Assembly (NCBI RefSeq): GCF_009939295.1
Contig: NZ_WVIC01000030.1
Span: forward strand, 1-56,429
DNA: 56,429 nucleotides
DNA from: Petrachloros mirabilis ULC683
GTDB taxonomy: Bacteria > Cyanobacteriota > Cyanobacteriia > Thermosynechococcales > Thermosynechococcaceae
Direction of reading: 5' to 3'
Position numbers and translations under genes: made by a program. Below the pieces are notes generated by a model that made no database searches, had not been told where the DNA came from, and saw only the letters and a list, made by a program, of their open reading frames with translations. Positions within the stretch are counted from its first letter, which is position 1. Each line of letters begins with the position of its first letter. Shown here piece by piece: positions 46,945 to 55,234 of this stretch.

Positions 46945-48657
46945 GTGGCTCCCCCCAAAAAGCCTGCTCTGGCCAGCAGAGCTATTCAACTCTCCATTCC
47001 CTATCAACTGCATCGGGGATTTCTCTGCTTTTTGAACCTGCGATCGCTCCTAGCCTTTCTGGTGGTGCTTACCTGTGTCATCGGCGGGGATCTCTTGCTC
47101 GATGCAATTTTACAGCACACCGATCTGGAAGCGGGTCTGTTACGTACGCTCTATCCCGTCCCTAATTTCCAGGAGTTAGAGATTGATTTTGCCCCAGAAG
47201 TTTGGCTAGCGCTGGTGGGGCTGAGCCTGGGCACCTTGATTATTGTGATTTCGATTGCGGCTCAGAGCATCCCCAAAATTGTGGAGCTGTATATGCAGGA
47301 TTGGGTGAGCCTGGTTTATATCTGGTTTGTTATTTTGGGTAGTGCTCAATCTATCTATATCAAGTTCTATCGAGACACCGAGATTCTGAGGGCTTCCAGT
47401 ATTATTCTGAATCTCTATGTGTTTTTACCTGCATTTATTACCTTTTCATTTCCCTATATCTACTACGTCCTCAAGGGTATTCAGCCCACGGTCGTCATCG
47501 AAAAAATTTCCCGCCAAAACATTAAAAATATTCGACGATTGACCACCCCCTCAAATCAAGCTCTAGTCGGGATTGAGTCCTACCGTGAAGCCTATCAACT
47601 GAAGCTGCTGGAGTCGCTGAACCAGCTTGACAGTATGCTGCACTTTGTCTCCTTTAAGGAGCCTAAGGCTCAAATTATTCAGTATATTAGTCTGGCCATT
47701 CGGGAATTTATTCCATGCAAATCCCGAATGGGTACTGATTTTTTCCGGGTGGGTGATGTTATTCGTGCTGACATTTCGTTTAAGACTTTAATTGACCAGT
47801 TCCCGCTGTTGGAGCGCAACCACACCTTCTATGAGCAAAAGTGCTTTCGGATTTTAGGAAACGCCTATGTGTATCTGCTCGAAGAGTCTGAGTTTGACCT
47901 GGCATCGCTCTGTGCCTCGGAAATGAGCAAGGTGGGCCTTGCCGCCCTCTCCATCCAGGCAGAAAAGCTGCTGAATCTGATTGTGATTCGGTTTAATACC
48001 ATGCTGCGCTTTGCCCTCAAGCATGGCGTTAAAAACAACGAAGCCCGTAATCTCTACAATCTTGCCTTTCACTACCGCACCTTTATTGAAGCCCTGGTGC
48101 GCCATGGTCAGGTGGCCTCTGCCACGCAAAGTTTTTATTACCTGCGCTCCTACGGGAACGAGATTTATGCCTATGGCCGCACCAGTCCAGCCATGTATTT
48201 CATTGTGGATGTGTTTGCGGCTGAGATGAAGAAAATTTTAATTCAGGTTTACTACCAGCACTGGCCCCTCTCCACCCAACGTCACTTGCTGGAAGAGATG
48301 TTGCAGGTTGATAGCCCACCAGAAGTAGATGTTAGTGCCTCTAAACCGCGCCATCTCAATCATGGGGTGCGGGCGCTGCAAATTGGGCTGGCGTTGTTTT
48401 ATCTCAAGGTGGAGCAGCTTGAGTTTGTGGAGCGGATTATTGCCGATATTTTGGAAGATTTAGAGATTCTGGGAGAACCGGCATTTCGGCAGGCTATCGC
48501 TGGGATCTGCGATCGCATCCGCAATGCCCAGCCCACCTTTTGGGAAGACACTGATCGGGGAACCGCCAACTTGTATTACGCCCCGGAGCGCGACCAACTC
48601 AGTCGTTTTTGCAATTTACTAGAAGCGCGTCTCACCTCAGGTGGTTCCTCCGCATAA
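46945..48657 (+). CDS. Large membrane protein of unknown function (570 aa)
   Basis: Starts at GTG 46945. Four membrane helices in the N-terminal 180 residues (LLAFLVVLTCVIGGDLLLDA, VWLALVGLSLGTLIIVISIA, WVSLVYIWFVILGSAQSIY, SIILNLYVFLPAFITFSFPY), then a cytosolic all-helical region of about 390 residues with TPR/HEAT-like character (EEARNLYNLAF-type segments). The arrangement resembles DUF2254-type membrane proteins at the N-terminus, but I cannot assign it with confidence. Its stop lies 20 bases before the convergent kinase stop. Confidence 0.8.
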   Translation: MAPPKKPALASRAIQLSIPYQLHRGFLCFLNLRSLLAFLVVLTCVIGGDLLLDAILQHTDLEAGLLRTLYPVPNFQELEIDFAPEVWLALVGLSLGTLIIVISIAAQSIPKIVELYMQDWVSLVYIWFVILGSAQSIYIKFYRDTEILRASSIILNLYVFLPAFITFSFPYIYYVLKGIQPTVVIEKISRQNIKNIRRLTTPSNQALVGIESYREAYQLKLLESLNQLDSMLHFVSFKEPKAQIIQYISLAIREFIPCKSRMGTDFFRVGDVIRADISFKTLIDQFPLLERNHTFYEQKCFRILGNAYVYLLEESEFDLASLCASEMSKVGLAALSIQAEKLLNLIVIRFNTMLRFALKHGVKNNEARNLYNLAFHYRTFIEALVRHGQVASATQSFYYLRSYGNEIYAYGRTSPAMYFIVDVFAAEMKKILIQVYYQHWPLSTQRHLLEEMLQVDSPPEVDVSASKPRHLNHGVRALQIGLALFYLKVEQLEFVERIIADILEDLEILGEPAFRQAIAGICDRIRNAQPTFWEDTDRGTANLYYAPERDQLSRFCNLLEARLTSGGSSA

Positions 48658-48677
48658 CGTTGCCCAAAGAATGACCC

Positions 48678-50762
48678 TCAACCCACTGCAACCGAGAGCG
48701 GCGTCAAGGCTTCGGGCTGGGTCAAATTACAGTCTTGGAGTTCAACATCCCCGAACCAATCTGCTTGCAGGCGCTCAGCCGGTAGCTCGAAGTATTGCAA
48801 GCAGCCTTGGGAAGCGAGCTGGGTCGCCACTACTAAACCATAGGGGTCAACCAGTGCCACCGCCGTGATCGTTGCCTGAGCCTCCAGCGCCAGATCGTAG
48901 TGACCTCGAACCTGCCCTGTGGCATCCAGAAGCAACATCTCACCTTGGGCACTTATTAAAACGTAGCCCCAGGAGGCAGCCAACCCACGCTGGGGTCTGA
49001 TACTCAAGTCTACGCGTCGAACTCGCAGGGGTGTCAGGGTGATCAGCAGTCCTTGGGGAGAGTCACAGTCTTCCCAGGCAAAGAGAGTAGATTGGGGCTG
49101 GCGGGTGTTCTCAGAACTGGCCAGGGAACGCACCACAACCCAGTCTACCTTGGCCGCTAGAGCGGGACTGCTGCCCCAAAATCCGCGCCGATTAAACCAC
49201 TGGAGTTGGGTTTGATCTAGATCTGTCTGTGCCTTCTTGGGTGCTGCCATCAGCCCCAGTCCATAGCGTCGATCGAGCGCTAGCAGTTGGCGTGGCGACT
49301 TTTCTAGATCAAACCGCCGAAGGGGTTGGCCAGTGGGTAGGTGTAGCAATTGCACACCCCGAGAGGCCGCCCCCTCGTAAATCGCCACCCATTTCCCTGT
49401 GGGGTCAAGGGCGATGTGCTCAGGAGCAACTTCTGCTGGCAGGCGATAGAAAGGCGCAGGTAAAGCAGATCCAGGCAAATCAGAAAGTTCCGAAAGCCAG
49501 TGCAGGGCCGTTTCCACCCCCGCAGGATTTTGAGGGTCTGTCTTGCGAGTCACCACCAACAGGCCGGATGCCCCAGGCAAAATTGCGTGGAGCTGGGCAA
49601 CCGGCCAGACAGCAGCAGCTTCTCCCCCAGGAATCACCGCCCCCAAGCCATTGGCGCAGATGGATCGCCACTGCATCTGAGTTGCCGTGGTCACCAGCAG
49701 AGCCGCTCCTTGCACCACCAGATGTCGGATAGGGCTGGGCAAAAAACAGGTCGTTACGCACGGCAGGGGCGTGGGGAATCGAGACAATCTGGGCAATCTC
49801 CCATCCGGTGTAGAGATGGCGGCATCCAGGACGGCGGCTGCGAGTCGCACAGCGTCCAACATGTCAGCGGCTGAAGTGTAGCGATTTTGGGGCAGCTTTT
49901 GCAAGGCTTTGCTGATCACTGAACGGATTAAAAAGGGAATTTGGGTGGGCAGCTCAGCATTCCGATTCATATGAGCCGCCATCAGATCAGCAGGAACACC
50001 ATCAAAGGGACGATCTCCCATGATCAATTCATACAAAATCACCCCCACAGCATATAGATCTGAGGCTAGAGGGCAGCGGCCATAGAAGCGCTCTGGTGCC
50101 ATATAGGCTGGTGACCCGGTATTTCCCCCCTGTTCCAATCGCCCTTCACCATCCTGGAGCCGAGCAATCCCAAAGTCAGCAATGCGCGCGCGCCAACCCT
50201 CAGGGGTTAGGGTCAGCAAAATATTTTCCGGTTTGAGGTCACAGTGAATCACCCCAGCATCATGGGCATGGGCCAACCCTTGCAGAATGTCTTGGATCAA
50301 GCCCAGGCTCAGACGAGCATTCAGGCTTTCAGGGGTATTAATGAGATCTCTTAGGGTTCCGGCTTCGCAGTAGTCCATGACCAGGTAGCGCCCACCTGGG
50401 TTGTATTCAAGGGTGTGGAGGCTGACCACATTGGGATGCTGAAGACGCGCCAAGACATGGAGTTCTCGCAGAAACCGATGGGTAGGAAATTGGCGAGCAT
50501 CAAGCTGCTTGAGAGCCACAATTTCACCGGTGTGTCGGTGCATGGCACAAAAAACCTGGCCAAATTGCCCGGTGCCAACTCGACCTAAAATACGATATTG
50601 ACTGCGGCGCTGCATATTTAAGTCCCAAGCACTCCAAGAATCCTCCCACCCACTGGGCCAAAAGCCAGACGTTGTAGATGGAGGAGCAAAAGGGGTTTCC
50701 ACTGGGGGCAACAGAGTTTTGCTCCCAGTGGAAGTGGATGGCGGGCTAGCCCATGTGTTCAT
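48678..50762 (-). CDS. spkG: Serine/threonine protein kinase, SpkG-type (Slr0152-like)
   Basis: 694 residues. Pro/Ser/Thr-rich N-terminus (1-50), then a Hanks-type kinase domain (about 56-325): GRVGTGQFGQVF (P-loop), VALKQL (Lys), VIHCDLKPEN (catalytic loop), ADFGIARL and YMAPERF. The catalytic loop has HCD in place of HRD. The C-terminal 370 residues have no membrane helix and look like beta-strand repeats (VALDPTGKWVAIYEG, SLASSENTRQPQ), possibly a propeller. Last gene of a block in the same order as Synechocystis slr0144-slr0152, where Slr0152 is SpkG; 15 bases after the TPR gene. Context supports a role in photosystem II assembly or stress signalling. Confidence 0.9.
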   Translation of the reverse strand: MNTWASPPSTSTGSKTLLPPVETPFAPPSTTSGFWPSGWEDSWSAWDLNMQRRSQYRILGRVGTGQFGQVFCAMHRHTGEIVALKQLDARQFPTHRFLRELHVLARLQHPNVVSLHTLEYNPGGRYLVMDYCEAGTLRDLINTPESLNARLSLGLIQDILQGLAHAHDAGVIHCDLKPENILLTLTPEGWRARIADFGIARLQDGEGRLEQGGNTGSPAYMAPERFYGRCPLASDLYAVGVILYELIMGDRPFDGVPADLMAAHMNRNAELPTQIPFLIRSVISKALQKLPQNRYTSAADMLDAVRLAAAVLDAAISTPDGRLPRLSRFPTPLPCVTTCFLPSPIRHLVVQGAALLVTTATQMQWRSICANGLGAVIPGGEAAAVWPVAQLHAILPGASGLLVVTRKTDPQNPAGVETALHWLSELSDLPGSALPAPFYRLPAEVAPEHIALDPTGKWVAIYEGAASRGVQLLHLPTGQPLRRFDLEKSPRQLLALDRRYGLGLMAAPKKAQTDLDQTQLQWFNRRGFWGSSPALAAKVDWVVVRSLASSENTRQPQSTLFAWEDCDSPQGLLITLTPLRVRRVDLSIRPQRGLAASWGYVLISAQGEMLLLDATGQVRGHYDLALEAQATITAVALVDPYGLVVATQLASQGCLQYFELPAERLQADWFGDVELQDCNLTQPEALTPLSVAVG

Positions 50763-50777
50763 ATCCCTGGAAATAAT

Positions 50778-51542
50778 CTAGGCAAAGAGTTCGGCCACGG
50801 GTACCACGTCAGAGGAGTTAGCCTGTTCGGAGCCTGAGGGTTGCTCAGTGTTGAGATAATGGGTTTCGTTACAGAGATCTCGGGCTTTTTGATAGTTGTG
50901 GATGTCTCCCTGCCCCAGGTACAGCTTGGCAGCGGTGCGCAGGTATTGCACGGCAAGCTGCCGATTCCCGAGATGCAAGCGGACAACCCCCAGATGGAAG
51001 AAGGCATCGGCATGCTGCGGGTTCAGAAGGGTGGCCTGTTGGAAGTCTTCAGCAGCGGCTTCTAGGTTGCCCAGTTGTTCATGGTTGAGTCCACGATGGT
51101 AGTGAGCTTCATTGGGGTTGGCACTCTTGCGAATGGCGAGATCGGCATCCACAATTTCGCTCACTGATTTCAATTGGGTGGCTAGGTGCTGCTCTTTGGC
51201 AGTGAGCGCCTGACTGGTTTGAACCAAAGTCTGTTGTTCAGCTTCGAGGGTTTTGACCCAAGCGTTGAGGTCAGCCTGCTGCTGAGCCATGGGCTGAATC
51301 TGCTCGGCTTGCAGGGCTGCGATCACGCCTTGCTGAAGTTGCAGCATGTCGTTGAGCTGTTGCTTGCGGTTAAACCAATTGAGCGAAACGGCCAGAGAAA
51401 GAGGTACAGAGGCCAGAACGGCCTGTTGGGTGAGAAGGGCTGCGATCGCACCCCCCAGTGAGCCGACAATAGTGACAATTTCCGCTACATTCAGCCAAGA
51501 GTTTTGAGCAAGACGACTTTGAGAATCAGAGGAATTTTGCAT
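50778..51542 (-). CDS. Membrane-anchored TPR protein (Slr0151-like)
   Basis: 254 residues. An N-terminal hydrophobic hairpin (VTIVGSLGGAIAALL, LASVPLSLAVSLNWF; 24-57), a Gln-rich coiled coil (70-135) and two to three TPR units (about 145-225: AHYHRGLNHEQLGNLEAAAE, AFFHLGVVRLHLGNRQLAVQ). In Synechocystis the equivalent protein, Slr0151, affects thylakoid organisation and photosystem II repair. Assignment rests on its position before the SpkG-type kinase and domain layout. Confidence 0.85.
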   Translation of the reverse strand: MQNSSDSQSRLAQNSWLNVAEIVTIVGSLGGAIAALLTQQAVLASVPLSLAVSLNWFNRKQQLNDMLQLQQGVIAALQAEQIQPMAQQQADLNAWVKTLEAEQQTLVQTSQALTAKEQHLATQLKSVSEIVDADLAIRKSANPNEAHYHRGLNHEQLGNLEAAAEDFQQATLLNPQHADAFFHLGVVRLHLGNRQLAVQYLRTAAKLYLGQGDIHNYQKARDLCNETHYLNTEQPSGSEQANSSDVVPVAELFA

Positions 51543-51649
51543 GGGTAATGACTCTTTCGGTAAAAGAAGGGGTAGAGATTGTTGATGTTGCTTGCAATGA
51601 ACGGGACTGGCCTAGAGGGACTGGCGACCACACCCAACAACAGCAGTCG

Positions 51650-52117
51650 CTATCGGAGCACCGCGTAATTGAGCTGCAACACCGGCAACATCAGAGCAAA
51701 CTCTTCATCGCTCAGGTGTTGTTTCAGCACCTCAGGCATCACCTTGTTGACGGCTTGACAGGTTCTCGAAAATTTAAAGGCGTGAACCAGGGTACGTTGC
51801 CACAGCAGCAAGGTATTTTGCAGCCGATCGATGTCATCAACCAAGACAGCCGCAGCAGAACACCATAAATAGTGCTTGCGATCGCGCCGAGAAATTTCAG
51901 ACGTATCCTTGCCGCTATAGGTAAACGCCTCGGGGTCTGTCTCAAAAACCTTTGCTTCTACCTGTTGCATCAGGGTTTCTTCCGCCTCACGAATCGTCTC
52001 GTAGGCGCTGATGCGATCATCCACAGACTCTAAATAATCTTTAATGAATTGTAATTCTTGAGCAGTTGCGAAGCGGCCATCCGCTTCCACACTCAAGCGA
52101 GCAAGTTGTTGCAGCAT
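51650..52117 (-). CDS. Phycobiliprotein-fold protein without bilin cysteine (Slr0149-like)
   Basis: 155 residues with the phycobilisome-protein globin pattern: SVEADGRFATAQELQFIKDY at the start, QQVEAKVFETDP, and ISRRDRKHYLWC where phycobiliproteins have xCLRDxDYYLR. The bilin-binding Cys is Ser here. Other chromophore-pocket residues (Arg, Asp) are kept. It lies in the slr0149 place of the block. A bilin could bind non-covalently, or the fold may be used for protein contacts. Confidence 0.75.
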   Translation of the reverse strand: MLQQLARLSVEADGRFATAQELQFIKDYLESVDDRISAYETIREAEETLMQQVEAKVFETDPEAFTYSGKDTSEISRRDRKHYLWCSAAAVLVDDIDRLQNTLLLWQRTLVHAFKFSRTCQAVNKVMPEVLKQHLSDEEFALMLPVLQLNYAVLR

Positions 52118-52198
52118 GGGTTAAACCTCTTGGAACCTGAAAATGTACATAACAAACGTGAGACAGTATTGATTTGGATCAGACTTGGGTCTGGGAGC

Positions 52199-52681
52199 TT
52201 AAAATTCACTCTCAGCGGTGAGATACTGACTTGCTTTAACCCGAGTTTCTTCGAGCTGGGTAATCATCGAGCGAGTAATTAGCTTGCCTGCTTCCACCAG
52301 CACTGTCCCGGTAAGGGGGTGCAGAATATTTTGCTCCGCTCGTCGGCCAATGAGAGCTTCAATGTCCTGCATATCGCTGACATACATCCCCGATGGCAAT
52401 TCCACGATCACCCCTTCGTCCAGAACTCGGGCTTGACAGGCCAACCGAGAGTTGACATTACAGGTGGTAATTGCACCCAAAGTCCGTTGCTCTCGTCGGG
52501 AAAGGGGAGAGAGACTCTCCATTCCTGCTTTGATGTAGACGTGACAGGTGGCACACATCCCCCGCCCTCCACATTCCTGCAAAACTTTGAGTTCGTTTTT
52601 CAGCAACCCTGAAAGCAGGTTGTCGTTGGTTGCGATCGCAGTTTCCCGATTAATGGGAGCCAGTTTCACAGTTTTGGCCAC
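52199..52681 (-). CDS. [2Fe-2S] ferredoxin with C-terminal extension (Slr0148-like)
   Basis: 160 residues. Cluster ligands in C37-x5-C43-x2-C46 (CGGRGMCATC) and Cys near residue 82 (RLACQA): the adrenodoxin-like spacing instead of the plant-type CX4C. After the fold (residues 1-100) there is a 55-residue extension (ILHPLTGTVLVEAGKLITRS, then a helix). It is in the slr0148 place of the block. The separate ferredoxin at the slr0150 place in Synechocystis is not found here: 51543-51649 is only a short spacer. Confidence 0.88.
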   Translation of the reverse strand: MAKTVKLAPINRETAIATNDNLLSGLLKNELKVLQECGGRGMCATCHVYIKAGMESLSPLSRREQRTLGAITTCNVNSRLACQARVLDEGVIVELPSGMYVSDMQDIEALIGRRAEQNILHPLTGTVLVEAGKLITRSMITQLEETRVKASQYLTAESEF

Positions 52682-52721
52682 GGTTGATCCTCCTGAGCAT
52701 AGATGTCTTACGCGGGGACTA

Positions 52722-53393
52722 TCAGCTCAGGGGCTGACTTTGGCACAAGCGTTCCATCACCGTGACGTGATCATGGGCTTCCTCTAACCAGGCTTCCGCC
52801 ATCTTTACCCGGTCTCGCAACCCCAAAACAAAGAAATTGCAGTCATCTCCCAGGGTTTCGCAAGCCGTTTGAATACAGTGCAAATCTCGACCCGTCAACT
52901 GGCTAAAGAAAGCACTGAGCAAACCCGCTTCCGTAAAGCAACTGGGACGATTGAGATCCGGGCTAGCCTGAGCAAAAGCAGAATGCTGTAATTTGACGAC
53001 TAAAAATCCCTGAGCGCTATAGTCTAGATCGACTTCAACATCACCCCAGCCATGGGTACGCCAACATTGCTTAAAGCACTGCAAAAAGGCCGCCATTTCC
53101 ATCTGGGCAAGAGGTTGCTGATAATAGTCACTGACTTCAGCCTGAAATCGACGGTAGAAGCTTTTACCCCACCAGTAGCCACATTGAAAAAGCACCATCC
53201 CCGCCGATGGCCCCACTTCTTCTGCTAGTCCGGCATATAGCGCTTGCAATAGTGTATCGGGCATCGCCAAAAGCCGCGCCCCAACTCGGTTCTCAATCAG
53301 TCCAGATTCATAGTCGCCCTGAACATAGGCATCAGGGGCAAAGTAGTTGCCGGGCAAATAGGGCGCAGCCAGTAACTCTGACACATTAATCAT
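52722..53393 (-). CDS. V4R-domain protein (Slr0147-like)
   Basis: 223 residues from the ATG at 53393 (MINVSELLAAPYLPGNYFAP), with GGAG eight bases upstream; a TTG at 53411 is less likely. The V4R (4-vinyl reductase-like) small-molecule-binding fold covers residues 60-215: GMVLFQCGYWWGKSFYRRFQ, AFLQCFKQCWRTHGWGDVEV, LSAFFSQLTGRDLHCIQTAC and GDDCNFFVLGLRDRV. V4R domains bind tetrapyrrole-like or other hydrophobic ligands. Slr0147 position in the block. Confidence 0.88.
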   Translation of the reverse strand: MINVSELLAAPYLPGNYFAPDAYVQGDYESGLIENRVGARLLAMPDTLLQALYAGLAEEVGPSAGMVLFQCGYWWGKSFYRRFQAEVSDYYQQPLAQMEMAAFLQCFKQCWRTHGWGDVEVDLDYSAQGFLVVKLQHSAFAQASPDLNRPSCFTEAGLLSAFFSQLTGRDLHCIQTACETLGDDCNFFVLGLRDRVKMAEAWLEEAHDHVTVMERLCQSQPLS

Positions 53394-53424
53394 AATTATT
53401 CTCCGGTTCAAGAAAATAGAATCC

Positions 53425-53925
53425 CTAAGCCCGCACTTCTTCCAGGGTTCCTAAGTCGGCAACCTCAGGGTGAAGTAGGGTTGTCCGAGCCTGGTCAAGA
53501 TAGGGGCGCACCAAATCGATTTGCTCTGGGCTAAGGCGATTTACCAGCAGCGTCAACAACAAGTTCGAGGCTGTGGTCTCGACGGCACCCATTTGATGCA
53601 CCTGCACAATATCCGTGAGCCATTCCAGCAGCCGTCTTTGCAGAAACTGGGGTTGATTTAGCAGCATCGCCATGGCGCTGTAGCGAAAGGCCAAAATCCA
53701 GTGCTGCAAGACCTGGGTCAGATGAGCTGGGGAAGCATCCGCACAAGCACTCTGGAGCTGCAAAGCTAGTGCCTCAAATAAGTCAGATTCCAGTTCGCGC
53801 AGCTTTTCGTAGAGGGCAAGGCGCTGCTGTAATTCAGTGGCCACACCTCGAAAGGTTTGCAGATCACTTGGAGTCAGGTAATGATTTTCTGCTTGGTACA
53901 GCAGGGCTTCAAGATCGGTATACAT
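53425..53925 (-). CDS. Phycobiliprotein-like helical protein (Slr0146-like)
   Basis: 166 residues from the ATG at 53925 (MYTDLEALLYQAENHYLTPS); a TTG at 53937 is upstream. All-helical, with YLTPSDLQTFRGVATELQQ resembling the phycobiliprotein N-terminal helices, and TQVLQHWILAFRYSAMAML in place of the chromophore helix. Only weak likeness, with no bilin Cys in the expected place. Position and partner genes fit Slr0146. Confidence 0.75.
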   Translation of the reverse strand: MYTDLEALLYQAENHYLTPSDLQTFRGVATELQQRLALYEKLRELESDLFEALALQLQSACADASPAHLTQVLQHWILAFRYSAMAMLLNQPQFLQRRLLEWLTDIVQVHQMGAVETTASNLLLTLLVNRLSPEQIDLVRPYLDQARTTLLHPEVADLGTLEEVRA

Positions 53926-53946
53926 AGGGCATCTCAAGGATAAAGA

Positions 53947-54285
53947 TTAAAACAAGTCAGATAAGTTCTCCAGGGTGATGCTGGCATCTGCTGGTGGTTT
54001 GGCTTTTAGTGCCACTGGCCTCGCAATTTGGGGCACCCCTTGCCAAGGAAGGCTGGCAAAGAAAAACTGAACAGAATCAGCTAACCCTAAGGGTTGCTGG
54101 CGCACCTGAGGCTGAAGGCGTCGCCCTTGCCAGCCCATGCTGGCAAAAAAGACTTCAACGGTTTGACTCAAGGCCAGATCTGGTGCAACATCCAAAGGCA
54201 GCAAGTCAGGCAAAGGTTGTCGGGTCCAAGTCATTTGGCTAAAGAATGCCTCGACGGTTTGGCCAGACCAAGGGACAGTGCTCAT
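53947..54285 (-). CDS. Small protein with three FFxSxxW repeats (Slr0145-like)
   Basis: 112 residues made of three copies of one motif: QTVEAFFSQMTWTRQPL (about 10-26), QTVEVFFASMGWQGRRLQ (41-58) and DSVQFFFASLPWQGVPQ (69-85). Spacing is 28-31 residues. No other fold is seen. The ATG overlaps the stop of the V4R gene upstream (ATGA). It lies in the slr0145 place. The repeats look like short linear binding motifs for a partner in the same block. Confidence 0.82.
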   Translation of the reverse strand: MSTVPWSGQTVEAFFSQMTWTRQPLPDLLPLDVAPDLALSQTVEVFFASMGWQGRRLQPQVRQQPLGLADSVQFFFASLPWQGVPQIARPVALKAKPPADASITLENLSDLF

Positions 54286-55001
54286 TGCAGGTACTCCCCA
54301 TTCACGAGGCGTTTTTCGATGTCCCGAGCCGTTGCCCCCTCGTTATGCCAAAACGTTGCAGCATCAATGCGATCGCGCTTACCCAGCAAGAACTTGCAAT
54401 AGGTTTCGCCCATGGCATAGCACTGGATTTCAATGCAGCTCAGCTCCTTTTTCACCAGGCTGGTGAAGAACCCCGCAAACAAACCTGCATAAATGTGGCA
54501 GACGGGTTTACCGACATTCCCCAGGGTGCGAGCCACCGCTGAATCAAAAATATTGACGAACATGAACCCATTCTTTTGATCGCTCATGTCCACTTCCCAG
54601 TTGCCCCAGCCCTGGGCAATAAAAGGCCACCACCAGGCTTCCAAAACATAGGCTGGATTGCTCTCGTGAATGGAATACTCGTATTCCTTCTCAAACCAAT
54701 TTTCAAAAAATTTAAAGTCTCGATTGCCCCAAGCCTTGCCAATGTTATACATAACAATGGATGAAGCACTCCCCACTTCCGACTCTAATCCCTCGATCAA
54801 GCCAACAATAAAGTCTTCGCTTGCGAGGGTAATGCGCGAATCGTTCCAGTCACTAATCTGACCGCTGTGAGCATGGAATTGAAAAAAGTCTTCAAAGCTG
54901 TAATGCTGATGTCGTTTCGGATATTTTTGCTTTAAGTTATGAATTAGTTTTTCTGGGGACTTCACCGAAGCATCTTGAGACGGTGTTTTGGCAAATACCA
55001 T
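54282..55001 (-). CDS. V4R-domain protein (Slr0144-like)
   Basis: 239 residues. Charged N-terminus of 75 residues, then V4R domain: VMYNIGKAWGNRDFKFFENW, AWWWPFIAQGWGNWEVDMSD, HIYAGLFAGFFTSLVKKELS and CIEIQCYAMGETYCKFLLGK. Cys and aromatic residues may form a tetrapyrrole pocket. Translationally coupled to the small repeat protein (four-base overlap). First gene of the slr0144-slr0152-like set; 233 bases upstream hold no gene but could hold a second promoter. Confidence 0.88.
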   Translation of the reverse strand: MVFAKTPSQDASVKSPEKLIHNLKQKYPKRHQHYSFEDFFQFHAHSGQISDWNDSRITLASEDFIVGLIEGLESEVGSASSIVMYNIGKAWGNRDFKFFENWFEKEYEYSIHESNPAYVLEAWWWPFIAQGWGNWEVDMSDQKNGFMFVNIFDSAVARTLGNVGKPVCHIYAGLFAGFFTSLVKKELSCIEIQCYAMGETYCKFLLGKRDRIDAATFWHNEGATARDIEKRLVNGEYLQ

Positions 55002-55234
55002 GGGAGTTCACCTGTTTTAATACAAGAGAATAGAGCCAGAGAAGTGATCCCCTTAAGCCCATACTTCAAGATTTCCCAGACCCATTTTATGATCGAACAA
55101 AAAACAGGTTAACTTAATCAAAATAAATATTTTTTGGATTTTAAAAATCGCAAAAAAATCTTCTTGATCAATAAATCTAATCAAGTTAAATATCTGGCCA
55201 CAAAATCTTTAGCCAGACGCAAAAAATCGACTAT

